Of a stretch of DNA of 64,000 nt, positions 46,633 to 59,590 are shown one piece after another. The stretch lies in contig OY783199.1 in the NCBI GenBank assembly GCA_963678675.1, positions 1,991,501-2,055,500 of the forward strand. The letters run 5' to 3'. The first letter of the stretch is position 1; every line of letters starts with the position of its first letter. Made by a program: the position numbers and the translations under genes. This stretch comes from Xiphydria camelus. Its lineage: Eukaryota > Arthropoda > Insecta > Hymenoptera > Xiphydriidae. The notes beneath the pieces are model-generated. The model saw nothing but the letters and a program-made list of their open reading frames with translations, ran no database searches and had not been told where the DNA came from.

Positions 46633-49506
46633 GCGTGTCAGGTACGTATACCTACCTACGAATCGCGATGCATCGTTGCCTGCGATAGTCGGACCCCGAG
46701 TCGATCGATGATCTCTCGCGTCGAAATAACTCGGGGGATCAGAAATTTCATCCCCGCGTGCCTGCCTGCGCCGCGTACACCTATATGTATACGATACCTA
46801 TACGTACTTATGTACCTACATATTTTACTTGTATCCATATAATACTGTAAATATTAGACGGTAATGGATAACGATGGCCGCGCACCATCAAATTATTTCG
46901 ACAGTTTTATTCTATTTATTTGCACAACGATTATACAGAATTTGTACAAGTATAATAATTAATGTATATTATTGTACGCAAGTGTACTATACGAACGTTT
47001 AAATATGTATGTACGTATGTACGAAATTACGAAATTACGATATATCAATTTCCTTCTCCAACATACATACGTAGTTTTCGCACCAAATCTCGTGCATGCG
47101 GAATTCATTGAGATAATATACGCTGCATATAGGTACGTATACATATGTAGTACAATAGATTCGCCTTTTACGCGTGGCGAAGGATCTGTTCGGGATTCTT
47201 CGGTGGATACGATCAACGTATCGAAAAGATCATTTGACTGCAGATGTAGTGCAATTCTGGGAATTCGATATTATACATTTGCACGCATCGTCTCGATCGT
47301 CCGAAGACGCTGTGCCGTATTAATATTAGTATTCGATGTCGCGGTACGCGGGACATCCAGAGTGCGTATAATTTCAAGGTGGGAGATGTCCCCTTTATAT
47401 GACATACACGTGTACCTAGTACGTATCGTTACACCACGTGTTCGTATGATATAATTATTCATCCGGAACAATTTCGGATAGCCCGTAGTGCGCTTACGAA
47501 ACTGGCGACGCATTCCAACACGTTATTCGTAGAAAAGTGAGCCGAGTACGGATGACGGTTGATTTTCTCGTTAGAGTAAGCCTTCTCCTGCTTTGTCTTC
47601 CGACGATCAGATGTTATATCTTCGGGGAGAAATTATTTTGAAAAACACGTTTTCATTGCGGCATATTTGTAAATAAAATACTCTACGTAAAAGTGCGTCG
47701 CGCGGACCTTATTTTTACAACTCCTATATGTAAATATGTGTAACATACTTACGTATACATAAATGTATACCTATATACGTTTCCCTCGGGGGCCAATTCC
47801 GACGCAACTTTATAACCATTTCAATATCGCCCCACCTCTGGTGTCATTCTAATTATCATCGCTAAAACTGAACATTGATTTTATCCTCGTTGCAGATTAC
47901 CACCACCGCCACCACCAACAGTATTCCACGTAGACTTTTTAAGCTCCTGTCGTACGGGGCCGTATCGCATCCATCAGACCGACGACGGAAGGGGATACGA
48001 GCGGGACGATATCTCGAGGGATCGCGGTATCGTGTGAAAGTACGTTAACTAGAAATACCTAGAACGAAGTCGAAGAATTTATTTTTGAAATTTACGAGAG
48101 CTCAGACTCGAGAGACGGACGATCACTGCCGAGGGTCGTGTAAATATTCGCATCGAATAATTTTCTTCGCGTTCGTCTTTTCATTTCCCTCGTCTGTATA
48201 TAGACGAAACGATCCCCTGACGGCTGAACGCCGTCAAAACAATTTATACGCGGCTATAGCGCGATCGATCTAGGTAACGACAGTGGCCACCGAAGGCTCT
48301 CGATGCGCTACCGATTAACCTGTCGACGATTTGCCATCGGGGTCCATCGATCGTCATCGAAATGATAGATATACATACATATTGTACACCTATTTTCCAA
48401 AATTGATGAGATCCGTGTCTTGAAGTAATTGCCTTCGCATAGCTACGGCGAGATATGCCACTAGATTGTAACGTATCAAATTAGAGACGAAGACTTGGGG
48501 ATAGCAGAGTTTAGCACAACTCGAATCAAGTGCCGCGTTAATCGCATTAAACTTTCACACAATTCGGCCGTTTCGCTCTCGATTCGATGGTACGATATTC
48601 TACGACATTTGTTAATAAATCTACAAAAGATTCGTTACAAATCCCATTGCGATCAAAATAAGTACAACCTGATCGTGTATACTTTTTACCGGCCTAAATG
48701 TTAGCGATATATTATAGGTACCTATATCTATCGCGAGCTTCCATCGTTTGAGTGATTAACGCGTTCAACGCGCGCGCCGTTATTTCCATACAATGGCTCG
48801 ATGTCTCCATTCCAACTCGCTTCCGCGCTTATGCGAGCTACGTCTGCGAGAATACCACTAACGAGTCAACGGCAAATCGTATTTCCGTTGAGAATTTAAG
48901 TAGGACGTATACGTATGAGTTGATAGAGAAGTGATTGACAATACTTCAATTAGAATTGTCGCGATAACTTTCGCCGTCACCGAAACAAACGCACTCTGGT
49001 TTCTCAGTCGTATCAACAGGTACGATAATACCAAATCGCTAAATACGGTATTTATTGAACGATGGCACTACCGTTATTCATGTGGCGTGATCACATATAT
49101 AGCGCATCGCGACTGTTGTTATAACACTATGTATATTTTTAGAAGCTCTCATAGCTCCGAACACGCGCGCGGGTCGTGAACGTCCGATATGTATAACTAC
49201 CCCTATTTAGTACCTACCTATATCGACGATGTGGATATAGTGCGTTTTATTAAAAATAGAAGAAGAGTCGAGAACAAATGTTGTCCTATATTTACCCGCA
49301 TTGTTGATCGTTGAGTATACGTTATACATATTGTATACATATGTATACCTATAAAAATGTCAAATGAACTAATCGCAAACATCTCGAACGGAGCCTAGTG
49401 AAATTTTTGTCGATATATTCGATACGCTTACCGAGACAATCGCGTAATTATATAAATACGACAAGTTTTATGGAAAGGAAGAGAGAGAAGAAAAAGAGGA
49501 AGGAAC

Positions 49507-49508
<2 letters not shown>
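46633..49508. other. SLC41 3' flank and spacer, no supported gene
   Basis: After the SLC41 3' untranslated region I see only AT-rich DNA with scattered TATGTA/GTACC repeats. AATAAA at 47672-47677 is the most likely end signal for SLC41. Confidence 0.4.

Positions 49509-49574
<66 letters not shown>
49509..49574. repeat. (GA)n microsatellite
   Basis: An uninterrupted run of about 33 GA units. Open frames through it on both strands are repeat artefacts. Confidence 0.95.
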
Positions 49575-49579
<5 letters not shown>

Positions 49580-49810
49580 CGAGTACAAAAGACGATCTCC
49601 AAACATGTTTTCGCACTCTTCGAATGGCATCGCTTTATCAAACTACAGATCACTTCTCTTCCGAGATTTCGCGCGTCAACGTTCAGTGTGGATACACCCC
49701 TCGTCGTGAAACCAAGGGTTGAAGGGAAAGTTTAGTTTAGGAGAGGGAGGCTCGCAGCGTTAAGTGGGGATCGTCGCGTTGCTCGATACGTGGTGCCATC
49801 TGTAAAAAGG

Positions 49811-49842
49811 AAGAGCCGTATACCGCTCGGTATACGGCTCTT
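49811..49842. repeat. Perfect 14 bp stem hairpin
   Basis: AAGAGCCGTATACC is followed by the four-base loop GCTC and the exact complement GGTATACGGCTCTT. It looks like a bacterial terminator, but the context is eukaryotic intergenic DNA, so it is reported only as a structure. Confidence 0.8.
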
Positions 49843-50142
49843 GTATATCAACGATTCCGTGGCATCCGCCGGCAACTGACTTTCGAATATTCCCGATACC
49901 ATTTTCACACCAAATTCTGATATCGTAAGCTGTTGTCCGGAGTACCCGAGATCATGGACCGTACATACGAGTCGTGCGAGTGCGAGCGAGAACGTCGATT
50001 AGCCCGGACAAACGCGTAAGAGCTCCTTCGTCGCACGCTCAAACTGGACAAGTTCGAGAAGGACGGAAAACGTACGACGAGGAAACTCTTATGCGCGCGT
50101 CCGGGTTAATCGATCTTCTCGCTCGCACTAGCACGATCCCTA

Positions 50143-50362
50143 TGTACACCCGGGCTCACGGAATCTGTCGCTGGTGACTTTTTTTAAATGTTATTTTTAA
50201 ACGTACTAACCAATGATTAATCAATCCTCGTGCTTTCATTAACGAGAGTAGACGTCACCGTAGCTAATGAGGGCATGAGAATTAATTGTTCACTGGTTAG
50301 TACGTTTAAAAATAAGGTTTAAAAAAAGTCACCAGCGACAGATTTCGTGAGCACGGGTGTAC
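50143..50362. mobile_element. Palindromic MITE upstream of the coiled-coil gene
   Basis: The left arm GTACACCCGGGCTCACGG then AATCTGTCGCTGGTGAC then TTATTTTTAAACGTACTAAC is repeated in inverted order at the right end with few mismatches. Arms are about 72 bases and the loop about 75. It ends 438 bases before the ATG at 50800. Confidence 0.75.
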
Positions 50363-50799
50363 GCCGTACAGTCGACGACCCTGACCCGTCTGGTGGAGGC
50401 AATTGGTACCTTCGGCTCGCGCGAGGTTCGTAAACAATTTAAAGATGGCGATCGCCCACCAATCGCCATACAGAGTTCAGTTTCCGTCCGTGTTTCCCAC
50501 CGAACTGTGACTCGAACACAACGCTTTACAATCGCCAGAGAGCGAAGCCTAAGATGGCGGGTGTGCAGCTAGTTGGATTTGCATCGTGGCTCACATTCGC
50601 ACACATTTTCGAGGTTTCGTTCAACAATTGGAAATCCTGTTCAATTTTAACGCAACCACGCGTGCGACCGTGTACTAAAATGTAATCGGCATCGAAAGAC
50701 GGCGCGAAGGTACTCCCGAGTAATATTTCAACGTTTAGAGATAGCGAAGGAGTCGTGTAAAAACTGAGTACGCCGCGAATGAAAGTATAAACAAACGAG

Positions 50800-51026
50800 A
50801 TGAGTACGGTTTTGAGTGTCGGCGACCCGGGAGGTCTGCGTGATCCCGATGTCGAAACCATGCTCGAAGAGAAGAACCAACTGATCAGTCGCCAATACGC
50901 GGAAATCGAAAGATTGCAACGTGAACTGTCAGAGGTTATCGGTGAACGGGATGCTCTTTTGTGCGAGGTGTCAAAACTCAAGTTCGAGCTGGAGATGGCT
51001 GATCTTAAACGCCTTCACGACGACAG
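50800..51026 (+). CDS. First coding exon of an unidentified coiled-coil protein
   Basis: ATG at 50800 opens 75 codons plus two bases to a donor (GACAG/GTACGC). The peptide starts MSTVLSVGDPGG. After a short acidic lead it runs into a clear heptad pattern with long charged helices: MLEEKNQLISRQYAEIERL, QRELSEVIGERDALLCEV, KLKFELEMADLKRLHDD. This is a long helix typical of coiled-coil scaffolds, and I cannot name the family. The frame ends soon after the donor, so more exons are required downstream. I could not find one of matching phase within the window, so the gene may have a very large first intron or continue past the right edge. Upstream ATGs near 50556 lie in the probable leader. Confidence 0.6.
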
Positions 51027-52786
51027 GTACGCGCTACACCTACTCGGAATACCTTGAATTACGAATTTCAACGAGGAGCCTCTCGAGAGGAGGAAACTCC
51101 GAGGAACTCATTCCTCCGCACCAATACAATCTCGCGCCACGCACACGCGCGTACCATCTCACGTTACACGGACACGTCTCCGTGAGAAACCCCCCGCTTG
51201 TGTACGGTTCGCTCGGCTGGTTCGGACCCTCTCGAAGCAGCCATGCTTCTCCTGCCTATTCTAGCCGCAGCCGCGTCAAATTTTGGTGCATCGAATATAC
51301 CCTGTGCGATTATTCCGAGCTCTTTGATCCTCCGGCGAAACTGATTTTGCAAAAATCGCCACCACTCGATGGAAGAGCGGTCTGGTCTGTTCGCATAGAT
51401 AACAGTGCCAGTGCCAGGTGCGTGTGATAGTAATATCGCCGAACGTGTCCCGTCGCGTGAAATGTTTCGATATTTCATTCACCGTCGCACGCATGAGAGT
51501 ACGTACTTGACGGACACTCGCACGGTATGCGCGCGACTTTGAACTCGAATATTATTTTCTACCCCGTGCGGTAGCCATATTGGATCCGACCAAATGACAG
51601 CTGCTGTATATGCTCGCACGCGTCGCAGATGCGAGCGTTCGTCGACTGTACCCATGTACACGCGCGCATATGTATATTCCGTGACCCGTGGCCCCACTCG
51701 AGGACTTGTATCTGCTGAAATTATCACATCCGATGATGGAGCACCCTGGTTCGTATTTACGAGGAATTTTTATCGAATTCGATAAAAGATGAGAAGCTCC
51801 CCCCCCCCCCCATTTCTCCCGCAGAGGCGCGGGAGTCTCAAGACTCCCGTCGCGTCCGCTCTTAGGTACCTACCTACCACTTTATCGGCTACCACATCAA
51901 TAACCGACGCGACGAACGCAAAGTTCGCTACGGGCAAAAAGTAGTATCGAGTTGGCAAAACGGCGGGATTTTCGAAGCCCCTTTTCCAAGCGTACAACAT
52001 GATATACCTACGTAATATTATTACACGCGAACGGCGCACGTCGCATCGGGCGTGAGTCACGCGGGGAAATGATCGTTGCTTTATCATCACGGCGTCGAGA
52101 GAAAGAGGGAGACCGATCGATTTATCGTGGCTATTCCATCATCGATAAGATAAAATCGACAAATTTGTATCCCTTGGGAGACGATGTCACAAAGTATTAG
52201 CAAAAAAACACGACCACCGCGACCGGTTGTGATTATCGCGTGTCTCTGATGCTTCATGAGTTGATGCGAAAGTGATCCCGCGCGATGTTCCGATCGCTAT
52301 CGCGGGTTCTATGCTCTCGCGCGTAAGCTCTTTCGCTTCTTTATCCGGCTGAATTTGTTATAAGCGCGTTCACACGGGAGCAGAAAATATTACGCGCGAT
52401 CAGATATTTTCCTTCCATCTCGGCTGATATTCCTCTTCCTTTCTGCTTATAGGTGAGTTGCAAACGACATTGGACGAATTCCTTCTATCCGAGACCCAAC
52501 AATGTTCTTTCCAACCAAGCTACATCTACTCTACCGTAACATTCCAAGGTACGAAGCGTGGCGTCGTTGTGTGACAAGTTTTCGGAAAATGAACAATCTC
52601 TCCGCTACATCCGCACTCGAGTGTCTTTCATTTCCCCGCCTTTGCGAAAGGGTGGTGCCCGTGCATATCACGGCAGGGCGCGTTTAAAAACTGAGGGAAG
52701 ATCTCGGAGAGAATGATAGTGGATTTTTTATACCAATACCTACGTATTGTGCTATTCCGAATATGAAACAGTGGCCGGAAGGAGAT
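51027..52786 (+). other. Probable long intron, no exon found
   Basis: If the 50800 exon is real, this is intron. A run of C at 51799-51811 and simple sequence are the only features seen. Confidence 0.35.
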
Positions 52787-53029
52787 TTAATGCCGGGTTT
52801 ATACGCTTGCCAAACCTCGACAAGCCATCACAAATTCAAACGTGTGAATAGCGCGTTTGGCTTTGCTTGTGTAGGCTTGCTAGCACTTGTCGCCGATCCG
52901 ACCGAGTGTCGGTTTTTGGCACAAATCAAAGGAAGTTAACGGTAAGCGCTTGCGAAGCGTTTACACGTTTGAGCGTTTGTGAAGGCTTGGAGTTTGTGGC
53001 AAGTGCCAAGCGTGTAAACCCGGCATTAA
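52787..53029. mobile_element. TTAA-flanked inverted-repeat element
   Basis: TTAA is followed by TGCCGGGTTTATACGCTTG on the left, and the right end is the inverted copy CAAGCGTGTAAACCCGGCA followed by TTAA. The interior contains further degenerate GCTTG/CAAGC repeats. A TTAA target duplication is the hallmark of piggyBac elements, although the terminal bases are not the usual CCC, so superfamily assignment is tentative. Non-autonomous at 243 bp. Confidence 0.65.
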
Positions 53030-54911
53030 AGTGGCACGGCAAACCAGAATCGAGCCGACGAGACACCGTTTGACCTCGCTGACCGCGAGTTGAAGAGAGC
53101 GCAGTTCGCGCCAAAGTCTCTTCGAACGGTTACTTTCGACGCGCGTGTCTCGTCGCACCGCGCCGCGTGTATTCCTTCGGGGATAGAATGCAGACGAGGA
53201 GGGAAACGGAATCGCGCCGGGTAACGATCCAAGCGTAGCTACCGCCTATTCGGATGATCGGTGAATGGCGCAGGGTTCGCGAACGGTACAAGAGCTTGCT
53301 GGGTCAGTAGGATAGGCAGAGAGATAGGACGCTAAAGGTAGATACGTACTATTGTATATCTACGAGATAGACAAGGTCGCTTCCTCACGCCGTTCTCCGA
53401 TCCGCCCAAGCGCGTAATTACCTACCTCTTATACCTACCTACCTATCTATCGGCACACCCGTTTCTCCTGTCTATACTTGTACACCATGCTGCCCACCTG
53501 TACATGTGCACCTACCTCTTTCTCTCTCTCGCAATCGCATTGGATCCGCATGGCGGTAATTTCATCGTTGCGACGGAATTTCCTCGCCCAAAATGTCGCA
53601 TCGTCGAGCTCTATCGACGCACACGGTTTTGGAATCGATGTCACGCGTGAGCCATTCGTACGTACATTCGCGTACGCGCGCGAGCGAATATCTATATGCG
53701 TACAGGTACCGTACCCGCCTGTACGTATAAGGTATGACCGTTGGGACGGGGGAGCGTTGCGAGTGGCGCATTCAAACTACACGACTCGAATTGTACCGCG
53801 AGCGAAACGGGTTTCCGGTGGCTTTCCCAGTTTCCTCCTCATCGTCGTTGCCTCCTTCGGAATCGCGCCGCGAATTTCGCGCGCGACGGTACGTACCAAC
53901 TAGCCTCTCGTAACCTCCGATATAGGTATACCTATTTATCCCTCCCTCCCTCCTTTCAATTTCTCTACTCCCGTATACCGCATCGCGCTCATAGGGCGTC
54001 GTTGCTCTGTCGTCGATTGCACCTATACGTACCTATGTGCCTACAGCTTGGTCGATCGAACAAAATCGCGTTCGCATCCGTGGGGAGTACACATATGCAT
54101 ACGCGAATTAGCGGAGCACGAGCATACATAGATAGCCGGGCTCGTGATCGCGTTATCTCCGTCGAATTATCGCGACGTAGCTTTCGCGCGCATGGTCCGT
54201 GCCACATGTGCAGCTATCGTAACGCCCGTACCCGCTGAGCATCGTCGACGAGTAGTCGCGCGCGAGTCGAATATTATCGCGCGAAACACTGGTACTTTCA
54301 AAAAAAAACGTTGAGACCCGCTTCGATACCTCGATGACACGCGAGCGGAGGTTGGGTGAACCGGACGAAGCTGAAGTCGAATGAGAAACGTCGGTCGTCT
54401 CTCCGCGTCGAGAGGAGAAGAATTTTTCGTCTTCCCATTCGCGAATCTCCCCGCCCTTTCTCGTCCCTGCGATTATATTACGTACTTGAAGAAAAATCGC
54501 CTCGTTCCCGCTTCCGGCCCGGCAACATCGCGCAACGTCGAAAGCAATAGCCGATATTTCGCAGAGTCGCGGACCCGTTGCATCGCCTCTGGTGCACCGT
54601 TGCGTCACCACGGTGATTCGTTAAGTGGCGATGAGCGACAGCGCCCCACAGATGTACGTAAATTCCTACAACGAACCCCGCGCGATACGCGCGTCGAGCC
54701 TGCAATAATCGGCACCGCGCGGTGCTCCCTCGTATTTATTTCCGGTGTACCTACAGCAGCCACATACCACACAAAGGTGTGCACGCGTCGTATGCGCGAA
54801 GCGTATACGATTTTCTCGTTTCTAATGTAGACCGTCCCACTCGTTAGAGCGGTTCTGCCTGGTACCAGTTGGTAATCGGAGCCGGTTACGTAAGCGAGAA
54901 CGGCGCCGACG
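53030..54911. other. No supported gene
   Basis: No coding exon or repeat family is recognised. Confidence 0.35.
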
Positions 54912-56408
54912 TTGTCCGAGTCGCGTGCCGTTCGGCCGCTACTCGATCGCACTTGGCCGCGCGCGGCGAACGATCGCCGACACCGCACGTCCGGGCGGCA
55001 CGCCGCTGTTTATCAGGTCACGACAGACCGGACCGTCGGACCGCTAGGATACCTATACGCGCGCCGCATAAACTTCCTACGCGAGGATGCACTTCTCGAG
55101 TCTCGGCTGCACTCCTACGTCGAACGGATAGTCGCGGCTGTCCGTGTGGGGTTCCAAAAGCAACTCTCCTCCCTCCTGCCCCCCCCTCTCTCTCTCTCGC
55201 CCCACCAAGCGCGCGAGACCCTACGGCGGTTTATCGCGAGAGAACCTTCGCCGCAACGCCGCATGCTTGTACACAACTTTCGCCGTTGCGACCCATTCCA
55301 CGCAGCTGTTCCGATAGGTATATTCACAGCGCGTCGTGTAGATCTAGCTTCCCCCGATAAACGCTTTCGATTGCCCGTCGAGACTCCTCGGGCTGTATTT
55401 CAGCCTCTCGGGGAAGACGGTGTCCGAAGAGCTCGACTCCCGCCCGCGTTGGAAAAGCGGAAGCACCGAAAGAGGATATACATATCTAATATAATGATGA
55501 CAGTAAACGCGTACGCATACGGATGTGGAAAAGGATGCGCGACGTATTTCCTATTCCGGCGCGAGTATACGAGGGGGTGCGCGTCTTTCGCCGACAGAAA
55601 GAAGGAAAATAAAACACAGCGATTCAATCGAAGCTGCAGGGCCTCGAGGAGGAAAAGGCGGACGAGACAGGAGAGTGCGACCGTCGCACATCCGAACGCG
55701 CGAGTGAGTGGGTGGTGGGTGTGCGAGTCCGGTGCGAACGGCGAACCTCTCGTCGGCGTTTATATACACACATCGACGTCACGCAGCAGTCCACAGTCAT
55801 GCACGATCGCGATCGTAGAAGAGCAGAGAAGGTGGGGTATGTGGAAGGCTACGAGGTTGGCGGCGGTCGAAGGAGAGAGGTGCGGGCGGAACGGAACGGT
55901 ACGGAACGTCACGGCGAGCCAGAGTCAGTCAAGCCGAAACCGCGAAGTGCGATCGTACCGCCGATGTAGAATTCGCGATGTACGCGTGCACGAAGTGTGG
56001 CCGCGCGGCCCCTCGGCCACCGACGGCAACGATTCGCCCTTCCGAGACAGGGATGAGGGAGGAAGAAGCCAGGGAGAACGTCGAACGTCGCAGCGACGAG
56101 ACTGCGTAACGCGGGACGTTTCGCGCGCGCCGCACCCTCTCTCGTCCTCGTCGATGTCTCGAAATGTGATCATCCGCCGCCCCCCCTCCCCTCTTTCACC
56201 GTATCTTCGCGCTGCTGTTTCTCCGTGCGGATCGGAGTCTCGCGGATTCTCTCCGCCCCTCCGCCGTACGCGGATATACCTCAAGTTTTCTGCGGATCGC
56301 GATAACGGAGACCGGAGTGCGAACGCCCGAGCGAAGGTAGACTGCAGTGACGCGTTGTACGGAGTGTACCGGTTGCGATTGTTATACCCGTTACCAGTTA
56401 CGGGCTAG
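54912..56408 (+). other. 498-codon stop-free frame of uncertain status
   Basis: One plus-strand frame stays open for 1.5 kb in very CpG-rich sequence. It opens at TTG, and internal ATG codons exist. The conceptual product is arginine/serine-rich with no domain, signal peptide or family resemblance. Such a length is unlikely by chance at average composition, but CpG-rich sequence depletes stop codons. It may be a promoter/CpG-rich zone or a leader exon rather than a gene. Confidence 0.25.
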
Positions 56409-58434
56409 CCGTCAGGGTCGGCTGTCGTCCGCGGCTCGATACGCGTCGGGGTCTCGCGCCGCGAAACCTGCCGATCGACGTGCGCGCGCGCGAGGGACAG
56501 TTCGCGACCGTTTCTAAACTCTCTCCGATCGACCGGCGAACCGTATCGGACTCGACCAACATTCGCTGGCTACCGCTCCATTCCGTCGCGTTCGCATCAT
56601 CGCGACTGTGCGCGGGAATCGGCTCTTCGTTCGGTGTACTCCGAACGATCCGACGAAAGCGTGCGGAAAAGAAGTGCTCGCGAAATCTTTTCCCGCGTGT
56701 CGCGCCTGTTGCGACGAGTTCTTGGTGTCGTCGATCGAGTCGGTGTACGATACGTATGTGTGTGTATGGGGGTAAGATCGCGTGGGGAAGGGAAGGTCGT
56801 GGAGACAAAATTCGCACGCTCTCTGGGAACCTCGTCGCCGACCGTGACTGATCGAGGACCGTGATAGTCGGCCGCGAAGGGATACGTATTCGTGAACAAA
56901 TTCAATCGGGGCGAGGCGGGAACACTCGAGCAATGGAGAATCGCTGTCGATTTCTTTCCGGTTTAATCGCCTAGTCGGTTGTGCGTTGAACTCTCGGTGC
57001 CTTCCGCGTACACGATCACCCGCGTATTTGTCCACGCGGCAAATCGTTACGCGATCCTGCAGAGGAATATTCGAGCGCATACTTTTTTCCCCCTTCTGAA
57101 CGCACTTTCAATTTGTTCCGATCGACAACCGTTAATCGCGCGGCTTTTCCACGCTTCGTATGACAACCGCGTCCGTATCGCTCTGCTCTATACCTGCGCG
57201 TGCATACGAGTATCTACGCGTATGTATAACGCGTCTCTCCGTATATCTGCGTCTCATGCGTGTACACGTATCGCGCGTACTACGGAGAAGAACGAAGGGG
57301 TGAATTCGGACGATACGCGACGTTTCGCTCGACGATCTAAAGTTCCCAATCGTGAATACCTATACTGTGTACACTTACGCGTTGCCGTCGGTAAAACCGC
57401 GAATGACGATTCTCTGTTCCGTATAGCGGGCTTATCGGTCACGTGTCGCACGCTCAACGCAGTTTTCCGCGATAATACCGCGATGCTTCTCGACGGGCGC
57501 GACGGTGTCACCTGTTTCGCAGGCGCGCGCGCGCGCGCCTTCGCGTATCGCCCACACAAACGCGAGCGTTCCAACCGCGGTAGAAAGTTCTAACTGTTCG
57601 CGTACAAAAATAGCATCGCTCCTTCCATGCGTGTACCTACGCGACGAGCGCGCGCACTCTTTTCCCCGCATCGATATGCGTATATGTCGCGCGGAAAAAT
57701 TTGCTGTACCTCGCGAAGAGCGTCGTTCGCGGATAATTAATTAATTAGAATTAACGACGATTCGCGGGATTCCACCGACCACGCGGCGTCTAATCGCTAC
57801 TCGTCGACAAGTGCTACGCTCTTCCGGGTTATCCGAACACGCCCCCCGTACCGCGATACGCCCGGCGATTGTCGTTGCGCTTTTGCCGTCGCGGTTCCTC
57901 TGCTATTTTGCACACGCACGATCGCGTGCATACGTACGTACGTCGTAGAACGTACTTCGTCCGACGCGTACCTCCGGATATTTGCCGAGGAGAGAGCGCA
58001 TGCAACGCGGTACGAGTCGTTCTCGGAGCGTGGATCGTCGACGAGGATCAGTGTCGATTTTCTCCGCGCGGGCGCGGATTCTCCTCTCGTCCGATTTATT
58101 CTCCGACCTTTGCGTCGACCCACTAACACGCTAATCGGTGTCGCCGGTTACCCACTGGTCACCGGATCAGTGTCGAGTTCCGCGCGTCGCCGACGTTGTC
58201 GAATAGTAATCGAGTGAGGCTGTCGACTCTCTCTCTCTCTCTCTCTTTCGAGAGAGGCGTTTTATTATACTCTAAATATTTATAACAGCGTCGCCAATTG
58301 ACGCGCCGCTGACGATCAGATCCGCTGGACCTAATATCAAAATACATCCGTGATAACGAGACAGTTTTAGTGCCGGTGTAATAAAGAAACCAAAGATATA
58401 CTTTCTTCTCGCGCTAAACGATATCTACGCACGA
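56409..58434. other. No supported gene
   Basis: The stretch is CpG-rich, with a (GC)n run near 57521-57538 and a short CT run near 58229-58248. Nothing coding is recognised. Confidence 0.35.
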
Positions 58435-58555
58435 ATGACGTTCGAGCACGTACAACCTACGGCTCAACAAGGTGGACGATACGACGCGATCGACGATCGG
58501 AATTATCATTTCCATCCGAAAGAATTATCGAGGGTGAGAGAACGTAGTAGTCACC

Positions 58556-58749
58556 ATGTTCGGTGCTACAACGTTGGAGCCATCCGATGGACGAGTTACC
58601 TGCAACCGGCAGATCCATCGCCACCAGTATCGTCAAGTGATAAGGACGACGAAAGTACATCAAAGTTCGAAAGTGATCACCACAGTTCAGGAGAAAGTCA
58701 TCAGATCGCGTCTCCAGCTAGGCTACTCCACGCCTACGGCTTTCATGAA
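58556..58749 (+). CDS. Possible first coding exon, unidentified
   Basis: ATG at 58556 has a favourable context (CACCATG). The frame (MFGATTLEPSDGRV ... VHQSSKVITTVQEK ... GYSTPTAFMN) stays open to a possible donor CG/GTATAA at about 58750. A different frame through the same DNA, from ATG 58435, is also open (acidic, Ser/His-rich), so the reading frame is not certain. No partner exon was found. Confidence 0.2.
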
Positions 58750-59590
58750 TCGGTATAATTTTCTCATCCTTACCCCCTTCGTCATTTCCATTCGTCCGTA
58801 TACGTACCTACGCCCGCACGTGTGCACATGTACGGATAATTCGTTCTCGCGTAGCGTTATCGAGCGAGTCGACGTGCGAGAAGCACGCATGAGATCAAAT
58901 TGAGAAAGAGAAGAGACGGTGACGGTTTTTTTTAAACTTCCGAATCGGTATCGCCGCGAGGCGTGAATCGGGAAAACCGTAGCGTCGCGACGGTAAAGCG
59001 GGTATTACACGTACCCGAATAAATACCGAATCGAAGGGAGACAGTGTGACGTTCATCGCGCAGCCATACGTACCTAAGTATCTCGTAGGCTGTACAGCTC
59101 AGGGTCTCGAGCGAGGACTAGGTACCCAAGCGTAACGCGACTATCATCACCGCCCATGGTCCCGTTTAGCGGACAAATTGTGTTTTCTTCGTCTCTTTTT
59201 GCCGAACCATACGAAATCGCGCATTGAGTCCCATATCTCGTTTCATTGAAAAGTCGCAAGGAGACGAGCGGAGTCCGCCTTGCTTCGCGACGCGTCACGC
59301 AACGGCCTTGCCTCGCGGCGCGGAACATGACATCATCACGAAGAAGGACTCTCGCGGTGAGAGGCCGAGGCGCGGGGCTCACCAGCCCGGCCGCCCGCGC
59401 GTTAACGGAGGATCGCCTCGAAAACCACCCCAGAGACTCTACCATACATATTATGTAGTGTCCCAATCGCGTTCTTCACCCGTACTCGTCTCGTTCGAAG
59501 CCTCGTACCTACTGCCGCTCGCGGTTCCTCGTTCTTCCGATAACGCTCGCAACCGCGTTTCGACCAACCGTTTCGCTTTATCTGTTTCAG

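Noticed and set aside
49398..49709. Open frames through the GA repeat
   Set aside because: Alternating Arg/Glu or Leu/Ser products simply reflect the (GA)n microsatellite.
49811..49842. Reading the hairpin as a rho-independent terminator
   Set aside because: The window is clearly eukaryotic with spliced genes, and there is no adjacent T-run or upstream gene.
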